Numbered from the stretch's first letter, positions 37,534-46,435 are shown. The stretch is 46,435 bases of DNA from Nitrososphaeraceae archaeon (GCA_025930495.1 JAICOU010000004.1:1-46435), one strand, 5' to 3'. The notes: generated by a model not told the origin, from the letters alone. A program made the numbers and translations.

Positions 37534-37995
37534 CTAGCTAGTAATTTCCAAAATTACATGTTCTGCTAATGCATCTAGTCTTTGCCATGATTTGTTGCTT
37601 CCATCTTCTGACACATCCCATACAAAAATCTCTGCCGTATATGCATCTGATATTTTTGGTGTCCATGATAGTGCTGGACTAAAAGTTTGTCCAGGATTAA
37701 GGGAGCCACTTATCCATCCTAACGATACAACTACTCCATCTTGATTTTTAACTTGAACAACATATACAAACTTTTGAGATTTTTCTTGGTTATTTTTGAT
37801 ATCTGCAGAAATCTGAACTTGTTGATTTACATTGACCTGCTCTGATATTTTGGAGCCAAAAGCATTTACCAGTCGTGGATTTGTAATGTCCACTCTGTCT
37901 AACTGTGTTATTGCAAATGCTGGATTAATTAAAATTGTAAAAACTAGTATGATCCCAAAAATGGCACTAATCTGTATCATCTGATTTTCTGGCAA
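37534..37995 (-). CDS. Secreted protein, Ig-like beta-sandwich
   Basis: 153 aa; signal peptide, then QVQISADIKNNQEKSQKFVYVVQVKNQDGVVVSLGWISGSLNPGQTFSPALSWTP. Confidence 0.7.
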   Translation of the reverse strand: MPENQMIQISAIFGIILVFTILINPAFAITQLDRVDITNPRLVNAFGSKISEQVNVNQQVQISADIKNNQEKSQKFVYVVQVKNQDGVVVSLGWISGSLNPGQTFSPALSWTPKISDAYTAEIFVWDVSEDGSNKSWQRLDALAEHVILEITS

Positions 37996-38116
37996 TTTTT
38001 TTGTTAATAAAGCATTTCTACACTTTATCTTGATTCCTTTAGTTTAATTCCCATTACAAATTTTTTGATATAGTAACGTATCTGATATCGACATTTGAAA
38101 AGTTTTTAATTAATTA

Positions 38117-39439
38117 TCAAAGCTTGATTCTATAGTAATCCCATCGTTCTGGATCAAATCTTGCCACAAATTCCGCATCTTCTTTGTCTATTCTAGATTT
38201 TATTACGTCTCTTAATGCAAAACTCGTCAAATATTTGTATTTTTTAGCATGAGCCTGCATGACAAACATGTGACGCATTTCACTGCCTCCTTTTAGCCCC
38301 CAATATCCCATTTTTAATGCCAAAGGTTCTAGGAATATTGTATTATTCATGCCATAATTCTCGTCTCTGATCTCCGGTCTTAATTTGTAATTTTCCAACG
38401 GTCCGCCTTTAGTAAATCCGACTATCTCTCCTTTGCAATCATTTAGTCTAAGAGTATTGAGAATTATGTTTTGATCTCTTACTGACTCTTCAAAATTCTC
38501 TTTTGCAAATTGAAGTGGTTTTGGTAATTCTAAAAATATTGAATATATTGATTTGATAAATTCAGGTTCTTTTCGTGTTTCTATTTTTTCAATAGTTGGA
38601 ACCAATTTCAAATTATCATATGTATAATTTGCTTGTATTGTAATTTCTTGCTGTCTGATATTCATAAATGATAACACTGTGTCAAAAAAGTTCTTTCTCA
38701 TCTGTTTTGGTAATGATTTTAAAACGAATTGACTCATTTCAGTTTCTTTGTTTAACAGTTCTTCAAAATATGCTACTGAGCTTCTCACAATTAGTGAAGG
38801 TTTCCATGCTAAAGCATGCGCATTCATTTTTGCCATTTCCATAGCTTTTGAAAAATCTCCTACAGCATAACCGCTAATTCTATCAATAACTGATAGATAC
38901 CACCCTAAATTCATAAAATGTTCTTGTTTTGCTTCATTATTTTTTGTTAGTTCTGAATTTCTAAAACACTCTTTGATTTGCAGTTCTGCCTTTTCTTTAA
39001 TCTGGCCACTCCACGGATATGTTGTTCTTAGTATCAGCACTTTGATTATTTCAAGATCCAAGTTTGCAATCTCCAAAAGTTTTCTTAATCTTTTGTCCGT
39101 CGAAATAAATCTCAAAACACTTTCTTCGTGTGGTTTGTCTACGCTTTTTTGTGGATCAAAGTCATGAAATAACGCTGCTACATACAGATATTTCAAATCA
39201 TTATCTGAAAATTTTTTTGTAATGTTTAGATTTGCAGATAACAGTGAAACATATGTAACTTCTAATTCGTGGTTGATATTGTGATATCCATAGTAATCGC
39301 TTCCCAATCCCTGCGTTTCAAATAATTCAATAGTATAGTCTAGCATCTCCGTATAACAGTCTTCATCCATACCACTTTCCACCACTAGGCTCATGATTTG
39401 ATTTCTCATAGTCTGGGGTTTTGCAAATTCTTGCAACAA
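38117..39439 (-). CDS. HD-domain protein with a C-terminal second domain (possibly GNAT-like)
   Basis: 440 aa; HNINHELEVTYVS...LYVAALFHDFDPQKS gives the HD signature; C-terminal region ends ...GEIVGFTKGGPLENYKLRPEIRDENYGMNNTIFLEPLALKMGYWGLKGGSEMRHMF. Confidence 0.7.
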   Translation of the reverse strand: MLQEFAKPQTMRNQIMSLVVESGMDEDCYTEMLDYTIELFETQGLGSDYYGYHNINHELEVTYVSLLSANLNITKKFSDNDLKYLYVAALFHDFDPQKSVDKPHEESVLRFISTDKRLRKLLEIANLDLEIIKVLILRTTYPWSGQIKEKAELQIKECFRNSELTKNNEAKQEHFMNLGWYLSVIDRISGYAVGDFSKAMEMAKMNAHALAWKPSLIVRSSVAYFEELLNKETEMSQFVLKSLPKQMRKNFFDTVLSFMNIRQQEITIQANYTYDNLKLVPTIEKIETRKEPEFIKSIYSIFLELPKPLQFAKENFEESVRDQNIILNTLRLNDCKGEIVGFTKGGPLENYKLRPEIRDENYGMNNTIFLEPLALKMGYWGLKGGSEMRHMFVMQAHAKKYKYLTSFALRDVIKSRIDKEDAEFVARFDPERWDYYRIKL

Positions 39440-39573
39440 ATGTCGATCCTATCTGTTCTTTTTAAGTATGTTCTTGGTTTATTGAAAATTTCTTCTAATC
39501 CTTAGATGTTCTCTGAAAATTTACGCTATTTTTATTAGAAAGATTCAATAGAATTGTTATTTTTTTATTTTCA

Positions 39574-39975
39574 ATGTCTATTGACCTGAATTTGCTTGAA
39601 TCACTGATGAGCATTAATGAAAAACAACATTTGGAATATGTTCTACATCTCAATGGCTTCAAATATCCTCTCTCTGATGTTTCCATTGTAAATTCACCAA
39701 CTCCTGTTAACTCACCTACTACTAGAGGTGGTGTGTATTTTTCTGATACATTTGCATACAAAATAAAAGGAATAATTCATGATCTCTCAATTGTTCCGTT
39801 ATTGTCAAAAACTATGTTGGGTCCAAACACTGAATTTGGTGAAATTAAAATCACAACACAAGTTGCTGATCATGATAAAAAAACAATATCTCTTTTTACA
39901 AATTTGACAAACAGCGTACAAAGCTCATCTAAAATTGAATTAAATATGATTTTGGTAAAACTAGAATCTGACTAA
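39574..39975 (+). CDS. Hypothetical protein (133 aa)
   Basis: Coding-like ORF; convergent with the downstream dnaJ-like gene, 4-nt overlap. Confidence 0.65.
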   Translation: MSIDLNLLESLMSINEKQHLEYVLHLNGFKYPLSDVSIVNSPTPVNSPTTRGGVYFSDTFAYKIKGIIHDLSIVPLLSKTMLGPNTEFGEIKITTQVADHDKKTISLFTNLTNSVQSSSKIELNMILVKLESD

Positions 39976-40541
39976 TCTTTGTTAAGATATGTGTCGTATT
40001 TTTTACGTAATTCCTCATTTGATAATATCTCGTATGCTTTATTGATCTGAACCATTATCTCTTCTGATTTCTCTCCTTTGTTTTTGTCTGGGTGTATTTT
40101 TTTTGCTAATTTTCTGTATTGTTTTTTTATTTCCTCATGTGTTGCATTTTGTGAAATTTCTAATATCTTGTAATAATCTGGCAATGACGAATTTTGAGAT
40201 GTAATTCTAAACTCTTTGTCTTCTTTTGAATTCTTTCTATTCCCTAATTCTTCATAATCATCTGACCAATCTGAATGGTATTTTTCATATGTTTTGTCAT
40301 TTTTTGAATCAAATTCATTCGAATCATACGGTGTTTTTTTCCTTAGAATTATGTCTCTTGCAAGATACACAAAAAGACCTATGACTGCTATTGCAAAACT
40401 GGCAAACAAAATTATTTTTTGTTCATCTGTTACAATTAACTCCATCTGTATTTTTTTTCCAGCATTATCTGATTGTCCTGAAACAATTTGAATCATACTT
40501 ATGACAATTATGCTTAATATGATGATGCTGAAATTTTTCAT
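39972..40541 (-). CDS. Membrane-anchored J-domain protein
   Basis: 189 aa; N-terminal signal/TM helices, C-terminal J domain DYYKILEISQNATHEEIKKQYRKLAKKIHPDKNKG with HPD. Confidence 0.92.
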   Translation of the reverse strand: MKNFSIIILSIIVISMIQIVSGQSDNAGKKIQMELIVTDEQKIILFASFAIAVIGLFVYLARDIILRKKTPYDSNEFDSKNDKTYEKYHSDWSDDYEELGNRKNSKEDKEFRITSQNSSLPDYYKILEISQNATHEEIKKQYRKLAKKIHPDKNKGEKSEEIMVQINKAYEILSNEELRKKYDTYLNKD

Positions 40542-40546
40542 TTTGT

Positions 40547-40990
40547 TTATGTCAGTCTAAAATCTTCTTTGGTGGTATTTAGAACCACATGTGTGATGGT
40601 GTTTTCTATATTTGAAATTGATGCTAATCCTTTTACAAATTCACTTAATTCGTTACGAGATTTGAATTTTGCAATGATTAGCGTATCTGTATTTCCTGTA
40701 ATGTCATAAACGCCACATACATTCTCTATCTTTGATATTTCCATTTCCATGTCCATGATTTTGTCTTTTTTTGCAATGATCTCAATTATTGCAGTCAGAT
40801 TATAGCCTAATTTTTCATGGTCTATTAGTGCAGTGTATCCTTTGATTATTTTTTCTCTTTCTAATTTTCTTATTCTTGATAATACCGTAACTGTTGATAT
40901 TCCAAGCTTTAATGCAAGTTGTCTTGCAGATAATCTGGCATCAACCATTAAATTTTTAAGAATTCTCTCATCTGTTTTATCTAAATCCAT
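40547..40990 (-). CDS. Lrp/AsnC family transcriptional regulator
   Basis: 147 aa; MDLDKTDERILKNLMVDARLSARQLALKLGISTVTVLSRIRKLEREKIIKGY plus RAM domain. Confidence 0.95.
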   Translation of the reverse strand: MDLDKTDERILKNLMVDARLSARQLALKLGISTVTVLSRIRKLEREKIIKGYTALIDHEKLGYNLTAIIEIIAKKDKIMDMEMEISKIENVCGVYDITGNTDTLIIAKFKSRNELSEFVKGLASISNIENTITHVVLNTTKEDFRLT

Positions 40991-41111
40991 GTGTCTTGTA
41001 TAATCTGAAAATGCATTTAAATTTTAGGTGATTTCTTAAATATGTGTTTAATTTTATTTAATTTTGATGATTTTTACGTGTTTTATCTCAATTCAAACTT
41101 AAAACAAACGA

Positions 41112-41354
41112 TTGACAAAACTTGTTGTGGAGCAAATCAAAGAACTGGTTTTAAAAGGCAAAAATTTGCTAGAATCTGGTAACCTTGAAGATGCACTAGG
41201 TTATTTTGAGCAAGCATTGCTGTTAAATCAAAGCGACCCTGAACTGTGGAATTTTAAGGCTGTAACACTACGCAGTTTAGGCAGGTATCAGGAAGCCTTG
41301 GAATGCTTTAACAAGTCCTTGGAGATTGACCCAAGAGACAAGCACGCATCATGA
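41112..41354 (+). CDS. TPR-repeat protein (80 aa)
   Basis: Two TPR units, e.g. GNLEDALGYFEQALLLNQSDPELWNFKAVTLRSLGRYQEALECFNKSLEIDP. Confidence 0.85.
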   Translation: MTKLVVEQIKELVLKGKNLLESGNLEDALGYFEQALLLNQSDPELWNFKAVTLRSLGRYQEALECFNKSLEIDPRDKHAS

Positions 41355-41477
41355 TATGTGATTTCTAATGTTGATTTAGTGGTAAAGGGTTCTGACCACC
41401 ATTTACGAACAAACTCAATTAAATATTTCACAGATTTCATACTAGTTATTATAATGTGACCACTTAGTGATCCTGTA

Positions 41478-42395
41478 ATGGTCTTACAATCTCTTAATGC
41501 TGATAATTGTCCTCGTTGTGCAAAAAATTCGTTATTAACTGACGATGTTACTGGTGAAAGATTTTGCGGAAAATGCGGATACGTTATTTCTGAGAAATCC
41601 CAAGAATCTGGACCTGAATGGAGATCTTTTACACAAGATGAACATGGCAATAAAGCAAGAGCAGGGGCACCAACATCACTGACTATGCATGATATGGGAT
41701 TATCCACAATCATTAATCCTATGAATAAAGATGCATCTGGCAAACCACTCACTGCATCAATGAAAAGTACAATTGAAAGATTGAGAACTTGGGACAGTAG
41801 AAGTCAGGTTCATGAATCTGTTGATAGAAATCTCAGACAGGCATTAAGTGAATTAAACAGACTAAAAGACAAACTTGCACTCTCTGATGCCGTAATTGAA
41901 AAGGCAGCTTACATTTACAGAAAAGCTATAGAGAAAAAATTAGTACGTGGAAGATCAATATCTGCAATGATTGCATCTGCACTTTATGCTGCATGCCGAG
42001 ATACTGAAACACCACGAACTCTCAATGATGTAGGTGAAGCTGCAAATCTAAAGAAAAAAGACATTGCCCGGTGTTATCGATTGTTACATCGAGAACTAGA
42101 CCTAAAGATGCCTGTAGTTGATCCAATTCAATGTGTCGCGCGTATTGCAAGTAGGATTGGCATTACAGAAAAGACAAAACGTTATGCAGCCAAAGTTCTA
42201 AAAATATCCCAAGAACATGAAGAATCAGCTGGAAAAGACCCAATGGGGTTGGCAGCAGCTGCATTATATCTGGCATGTGTTAAAAATGGTGAAGATATAA
42301 CTCAGCGCGATATTGCCGAAGCTGCAAGTGTGACTGAAGTTACCATAAGAAATAGGTACAAAGGTCTAAAATTAGATCAAAACATGGACCTATAA
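41478..42395 (+). CDS. tfb: Transcription initiation factor IIB (TFB)
   Basis: 305 aa; zinc ribbon CPRCAKNSLLTDDVTGERFCGKCG, B-reader-like segment, two cyclin repeats. Confidence 0.95.
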   Translation: MVLQSLNADNCPRCAKNSLLTDDVTGERFCGKCGYVISEKSQESGPEWRSFTQDEHGNKARAGAPTSLTMHDMGLSTIINPMNKDASGKPLTASMKSTIERLRTWDSRSQVHESVDRNLRQALSELNRLKDKLALSDAVIEKAAYIYRKAIEKKLVRGRSISAMIASALYAACRDTETPRTLNDVGEAANLKKKDIARCYRLLHRELDLKMPVVDPIQCVARIASRIGITEKTKRYAAKVLKISQEHEESAGKDPMGLAAAALYLACVKNGEDITQRDIAEAASVTEVTIRNRYKGLKLDQNMDL

Positions 42396-42465
42396 AATAA
42401 TCTTATTTTCTCACAGCTAACCAATTGTGAATCTATATTATTGATAAAGTATTATCAAAGACATA

Positions 42466-42960
42466 TTGAATAAAGTAGTTGCAATGTTATCGCAAGCCTA
42501 TGACCTTTGTGAAGATGGTAATTTTTCAGATGCATTAAAACTGTATGATTTAGCGTTAAAGCAAGAGCCTGGAAACATTAATGCAATAATAGACAAAGGT
42601 GTAACGCTGCAAAATTTGGGTAGAATAAAACAATCTATAAAATATTATGACAAGGCGCTTGGCATTGATCCAAAAAACATCAATGCATTAGTGAATAAAG
42701 GCGCATCACTACATACAATTGAAAAATACAAAGACGCAATCAATTGTTATGATTTGGCACTTAAAGTTGATAAAAAATGTGCGATGGCACTAGCTTACAA
42801 GGGACTATCATTAGGTGAGATGGGAAATCTTGCAGATGCATTAAAGCACTTTAAAAAAGCATTGTCTATTGATCATGATTATGATCTTGCTAATCTTAGC
42901 AAAGAAATGGCTAAAGAATTGCTAAAGTCTATACAAAAACAAAAATCTAAAACACGGTAA
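42466..42960 (+). CDS. TPR-repeat protein (164 aa)
   Basis: About four TPR units (NFSDALKLYDLALKQEPGNINAIIDKGVTLQNLGRIKQSIKYYDKALGIDPKN...). Confidence 0.9.
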   Translation: MNKVVAMLSQAYDLCEDGNFSDALKLYDLALKQEPGNINAIIDKGVTLQNLGRIKQSIKYYDKALGIDPKNINALVNKGASLHTIEKYKDAINCYDLALKVDKKCAMALAYKGLSLGEMGNLADALKHFKKALSIDHDYDLANLSKEMAKELLKSIQKQKSKTR

Positions 42961-43120
42961 CATCGCCTGGCGCTGGTTCACGCTTTGTGTTTTTTTCATG
43001 CGATTCAAAAAATTCTTTATGTTCTGTATTTTGATGCTCTCTGAGTTTATCTATATTTTCAAATCCCACATGACACAAGTAGCACTTTGGTCTATGTTCA
43101 TCCACAAGTGGTAGTACCAT
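42947..43120 (-). CDS. 57-aa C2H2 zinc-finger microprotein
   Basis: Read manually: MVLPLVDEHRPKCYLCHVGFENIDKLREHQNTEHKEFFESHEKNTKREPAPGDVTVF; Cx2Cx12Hx4H. Confidence 0.7.
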   Translation of the reverse strand: MVLPLVDEHRPKCYLCHVGFENIDKLREHQNTEHKEFFESHEKNTKREPAPGDVTVF

Positions 43121-43187
43121 AACGTTTGTAGCTTGTTTGCCTACTTATTTCTTGAGACTGACAGTTAAGGAATATATCCTTTAATGA

Positions 43188-44297
43188 TTGACTCGTTCTG
43201 TGTTAGAACAACTAGTCGGTGAATCTCAGGCATTAGATCGAGCAATTGCTGGAGAAGAACTATCGTATAATGATGGTCTGGAATTGATGAATTATGATAA
43301 TTTACATATGTTAAGTGCGGTTGCTGATGATACCAGAAAGAAGCTAGTTGGCGATACAGTAACTTTTGCTGCATCTTATTACATGAATTACACTAATGTT
43401 TGCGCTGCAAGTTGTCAGATGTGTGCATTTTATAGAAAAGATGGCGCTGAAGATGCATACACTCTCACCCCAGAGCAAATTGAGCAACGCGTTGCTATTG
43501 CAAAAAATATGGGCGCAACCGAAGTCCACATTGTAGGCGGCTTTCATCCAAAACTTCCTCTTGAATATTATGAAGACATGATGAGAATCATAAAGAAAAA
43601 TCACCCCCAATTAAAAATTAAGGCACTTACTGCAGCAGAAATTTTCTATCTATCTAAATTAACAAAAAATTCTATCAAGGAGATTCTTTCTCGCCTTAAA
43701 GACGCGGGTCTTGACTCAATGCCTGGTGGAGGAGCTGAATTATTCCACCCTGAAATAAGGGGAAAAATTGTCAGAGGAAAATGCTCTGGACAAGAATGGC
43801 TAGATACAATTGAGCAAGCCCACAATCTTGGAATCAAAAGCAATGTGACAATGTTGTATGGTCATATTGAAAAACCATCTCATATCATTGATCATCTAAT
43901 AAAAATCCGTGAATTACAAAAAAAGACTGGTGGCTTTATCACATTAATACCTCTTAAATTCAGTCTTGATAATACTGAACTTGAGCAAGAACATCTAGTC
44001 AATAATGAGTGCTCGTCTGTGTATGATTTGAAAATTATTGCATTATCTAGGTTAATGCTTGCAAATGTGTTGAATAACATTTCTGTTTATTGGGTTGCGT
44101 ATGGTAAAAAACTTGCCCAAGTTGCATTATCTAATGGTGGAAATGATTTGGTAGGAACTGCATTCTCTGAAGAAATTTACCGTGCTGCTGGAAAACCTAC
44201 TGCTTCGTCTGTAGAAGAGTTAGCTACTATGGTAAAAGAAATTGGACGTCAACCAGCACAACGTGATACTTTTTTTAATATCATCAAGAGATTCTAA
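43188..44297 (+). CDS. cofH: Radical SAM enzyme, CofH-like (F420 deazaflavin synthase subunit) or MqnE/MqnC-related
   Basis: 369 aa; CAASCQMCAFYRKDG (CxxxCxxC), EVHIVGGFHPKLPLEYYEDMMRIIK, MPGGGAELF. Confidence 0.8.
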   Translation: MTRSVLEQLVGESQALDRAIAGEELSYNDGLELMNYDNLHMLSAVADDTRKKLVGDTVTFAASYYMNYTNVCAASCQMCAFYRKDGAEDAYTLTPEQIEQRVAIAKNMGATEVHIVGGFHPKLPLEYYEDMMRIIKKNHPQLKIKALTAAEIFYLSKLTKNSIKEILSRLKDAGLDSMPGGGAELFHPEIRGKIVRGKCSGQEWLDTIEQAHNLGIKSNVTMLYGHIEKPSHIIDHLIKIRELQKKTGGFITLIPLKFSLDNTELEQEHLVNNECSSVYDLKIIALSRLMLANVLNNISVYWVAYGKKLAQVALSNGGNDLVGTAFSEEIYRAAGKPTASSVEELATMVKEIGRQPAQRDTFFNIIKRF

Positions 44298-44299
44298 AT

Positions 44300-44611
44300 T
44301 TACTTTTTACTTAGGTGTTTTTTTATAGATTCTAATTTTTCTTCCATCTTTACTTGCTTGTCTTTTCTAGAATCTATTTTTAAAATCACTTCTACTCTGT
44401 TTACTCCTAGGTTATGGACTACTTCCATGATTATTTTGGCAGCTTCGTAAATTTTGTCGATATTTTCTGATTCTAAAATTGTTCCCATAGAATTGAGCTC
44501 ATATCTGATTTCCTTGATGTTTTGTATGGCTTCTATTCCTTTTGCAATGTAGAAACTAACACTTGTATCATTTGTCCCAATTGGGTAGATGCTTATTTCT
44601 GCGTGAATCAA
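44300..44611 (-). CDS. MTH1187 family thiamine-binding-like protein
   Basis: 103 aa; AEISIYPIGT...SVSFYIAKGIEAIQ...YELNSMGTILESENIDKIYEAAKIIME. Confidence 0.85.
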   Translation of the reverse strand: MIHAEISIYPIGTNDTSVSFYIAKGIEAIQNIKEIRYELNSMGTILESENIDKIYEAAKIIMEVVHNLGVNRVEVILKIDSRKDKQVKMEEKLESIKKHLSKK

Positions 44612-44651
44612 TACTGGTTAATTATGATTTTGGAATTAAAATGTTTGAAGT

Positions 44652-44930
44652 CTATGTAATTGGCTTTTTTTCTTCTTTTTCTGGGCTGCCTTTTCTTTTC
44701 CTTCTAGCTCCAAAACTAATCAAAATTAACATAAATCCAACTCCGATTAAAATTCCTGCAAAAGCAGTCATATCTTGATTTTCTTGTTGTTTTGTCATCA
44801 AATCTATAATTTCCTCTTCAGTCATTCCAGATTGACCTGTGGGCATTGCTGCATTGAGATTAATCATAATAATTGTGCCAACTACTACCAATGCAATTCC
44901 TCCTGCAAGTATTTTTTTATCTACTAGCAT
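44652..44930 (-). CDS. Small two-TM membrane protein
   Basis: 92 aa with two hydrophobic helices and a basic/acidic tail. Confidence 0.6.
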   Translation of the reverse strand: MLVDKKILAGGIALVVVGTIIMINLNAAMPTGQSGMTEEEIIDLMTKQQENQDMTAFAGILIGVGFMLILISFGARRKRKGSPEKEEKKPIT

Positions 44931-44990
44931 TTTTTTCTCACTAAAATTTGGTTCTCATCATATATTAGGTAATATGTCCATGAATTGAAA

Positions 44991-45182
44991 TTATGATTTA
45001 TTTTCTTCAACTATTTTCTCTATTGTTTTGATGCATCCATGACACATCATTGATTTATCTGACATGTTGCGTATTATCTCATTATTTTGAAATTCTGAAT
45101 CATATGTTATTCCTATTACTATTTTATTCCACCATACCTCATAGTCTTCTTTCTTTTTTCCACAAACAAAACAATTTATCAT
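44991..45182 (-). CDS. 63-aa Cys-rich small protein
   Basis: MINCFVCGKKKEDYEVWWNK...MMCHGCIKTIEKIVEE; two CxxC pairs. Confidence 0.55.
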   Translation of the reverse strand: MINCFVCGKKKEDYEVWWNKIVIGITYDSEFQNNEIIRNMSDKSMMCHGCIKTIEKIVEENKS

Positions 45183-45183
45183 T

Positions 45184-45459
45184 CTAATCTATACGACGTA
45201 CCTTTGATGATGCTTTCAAGGTTTCACCAAAAGAATATGGCGGCTTTGGAATCACCGGTAATATTGAAACATTATCCCCTATCATTTTTTGTATTGCTTC
45301 ATCATATACTGATAATGTTTTACATTTTGGGCAAAACCAACCCCGACCTTTTATAAAACTACAGCATTCAATTATTATGTTAAATCCGCATGCAGGACAT
45401 TTGTCTGGCTCTTTATGAATATATTTTACAAATTCAAAAACTATGCGCTCTACACTCAT
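45184..45459 (-). CDS. 91-aa zinc-ribbon protein
   Basis: CPACGFNIIIECCSFIKGRGWFCPKCKTL. Confidence 0.6.
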   Translation of the reverse strand: MSVERIVFEFVKYIHKEPDKCPACGFNIIIECCSFIKGRGWFCPKCKTLSVYDEAIQKMIGDNVSILPVIPKPPYSFGETLKASSKVRRID

Positions 45460-45559
45460 GATACTGAATCAAAACCACTGATTTTTTAAATTATGTGTTG
45501 ATTTGCTTCAGACGTACGAATTAAGTAGGTAACTATCTCTCCAGAAGGCTTTATCAGGC

Positions 45560-45880
45560 GTGCAAAGTCCATTATTCTATGCTATGAAAGCATTATACAA
45601 AAAGGAAACACTAAAGGATCCAGAATCTGAAAATAACACATATTCAAATTTTACATTAAAGCGTGATACAGAGTTTTGCTGTGAAAAATTCAAAAGCTAT
45701 TGTAAAAAATTTACAGTCTGGAATTATGAATATGGTAAATTTTCCATAGTGGATCAAATCACATATGAAGGACATTCAGTCCAATCTATTGATTTTTGTC
45801 CTTTTTGCGGTGAAAAAATAGATTATGAAGATGAAAATGCTCCCCAGAAAGTAAAGAAAAAGAAAATTAGAACATTCTAA
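45560..45880 (+). CDS. 106-aa protein with C-terminal CPFCG
   Basis: FCCEKFKSYCKKF...SIDFCPFCGEKIDYEDEN. Confidence 0.6.
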   Translation: MQSPLFYAMKALYKKETLKDPESENNTYSNFTLKRDTEFCCEKFKSYCKKFTVWNYEYGKFSIVDQITYEGHSVQSIDFCPFCGEKIDYEDENAPQKVKKKKIRTF

Positions 45881-45897
45881 GTATTAACATTGTAAAA

Positions 45898-46188
45898 CTA
45901 GAAACCTTCTGGAGGTTTTTGAACAAATACATTGCAAACAAGAGCATCTGTTTTGATGTCTCTGTATTGTACATTACATGACACAAACTTTCCTTTAAGT
46001 GCCATCTCTAGGTCTGTCTGTGTTGTTTCTTGATATTGCGGCTCATCCGGATTGTCAATTTTGGCAATGATTATGCGCTCTTTTCTAGCATATTCTTCTT
46101 TGTTGTCTTTGCGAAAATGAGTAACTAGAAGCTCAAATGTATTATTTGACAGACAACCAATCACTGGTCCTCCTATTCCGTCTCCCAT
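45898..46188 (-). CDS. Hypothetical protein (96 aa)
   Basis: Coding-like ORF. Confidence 0.55.
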   Translation of the reverse strand: MGDGIGGPVIGCLSNNTFELLVTHFRKDNKEEYARKERIIIAKIDNPDEPQYQETTQTDLEMALKGKFVSCNVQYRDIKTDALVCNVFVQKPPEGF

Positions 46189-46215
46189 TAAGTTGTAAAC
46201 TTTTTTGCAATATAA

Positions 46216-46425
46216 TTACTTGATGGCTATGCTGAGTGTAAATTCTGGTACCAAGTTTTTTTGTTTTGCCATTTCAAAAAATCTTCTTATTGATTCTTCT
46301 CCTTTATCTCCCATGTTTACAGTAATTTTATTGACATACATTTTTACAAATTTTTCAATCAACTCTCTTGGTTTTCCTCTGCTGTACTGCATTGCATAAT
46401 CTATTGCATCATCTAGATTATTCAA
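46216..46425 (-). CDS. Hypothetical protein (69 aa) at window edge
   Basis: Coding-like helical ORF; start lies 10 nt from the window end, so the true N-terminus may be outside. Confidence 0.5.
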   Translation of the reverse strand: MNNLDDAIDYAMQYSRGKPRELIEKFVKMYVNKITVNMGDKGEESIRRFFEMAKQKNLVPEFTLSIAIK

Positions 46426-46435
46426 TCCATATTCA

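Noticed and set aside
41288-41752. 154-aa minus-strand ORF
   Set aside because: Antisense to the TFB N-terminus and TPR gene; no recognisable domain.
1-46435. Prophage, integrated plasmid or known defence island
   Set aside because: No integrase, capsid, terminase, Rep, toxin-antitoxin, Cas or restriction-modification signature seen; gene content is mostly core metabolic and information processing.

Overview
This window looks like chromosomal DNA from an ammonia-oxidising thaumarchaeon (Nitrosopumilus-like). It is AT-rich and carries CdvA, TFB, FEN1, an archaeal 20S proteasome beta subunit, a CofH-like radical SAM enzyme, a PEFG-CTERM-like protein and repeats of the form IPSWIKNNAGWWADGSIDDDSF. 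The taxonomic call comes from protein recognition only. Most of the window is ordinary housekeeping sequence: TrmI-type tRNA m1A methyltransferase, NAD(P)HX dehydratase, M20 peptidase, homoserine dehydrogenase, MsrB, TerC, acetyl-CoA synthetase, SOD, a DppBC-type permease pair, an Lrp regulator, TFB and one class-II tRNA-Ser(CGA). I saw no rRNA, CRISPR array, transposase or prophage. The items most worth following up are: (1) a proteasome beta subunit whose Thr1 position reads Ala (PGATAVGIT), while E17, R19 and K33 are kept; (2) a 545-aa tandem ThyX-like protein whose two domains each keep a different half of the ThyX signature; (3) a four-gene cluster of coiled-coil protein, intact JAMM metalloprotease, membrane-anchored zinc ribbon and a 104-aa protein; (4) a PD-(D/E)xK-like nuclease, a 44-aa Cys/His microprotein and a SNF2 ATPase in series; (5) an MscL-like pseudogene with multiple lesions; (6) at least ten very small Cys/His-rich proteins, several missing from the supplied ORF track, including a probable leaderless overlapping microprotein pair; (7) an exact 96-bp in-gene duplication. 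All functional links are inference from sequence reading. No searches were run.
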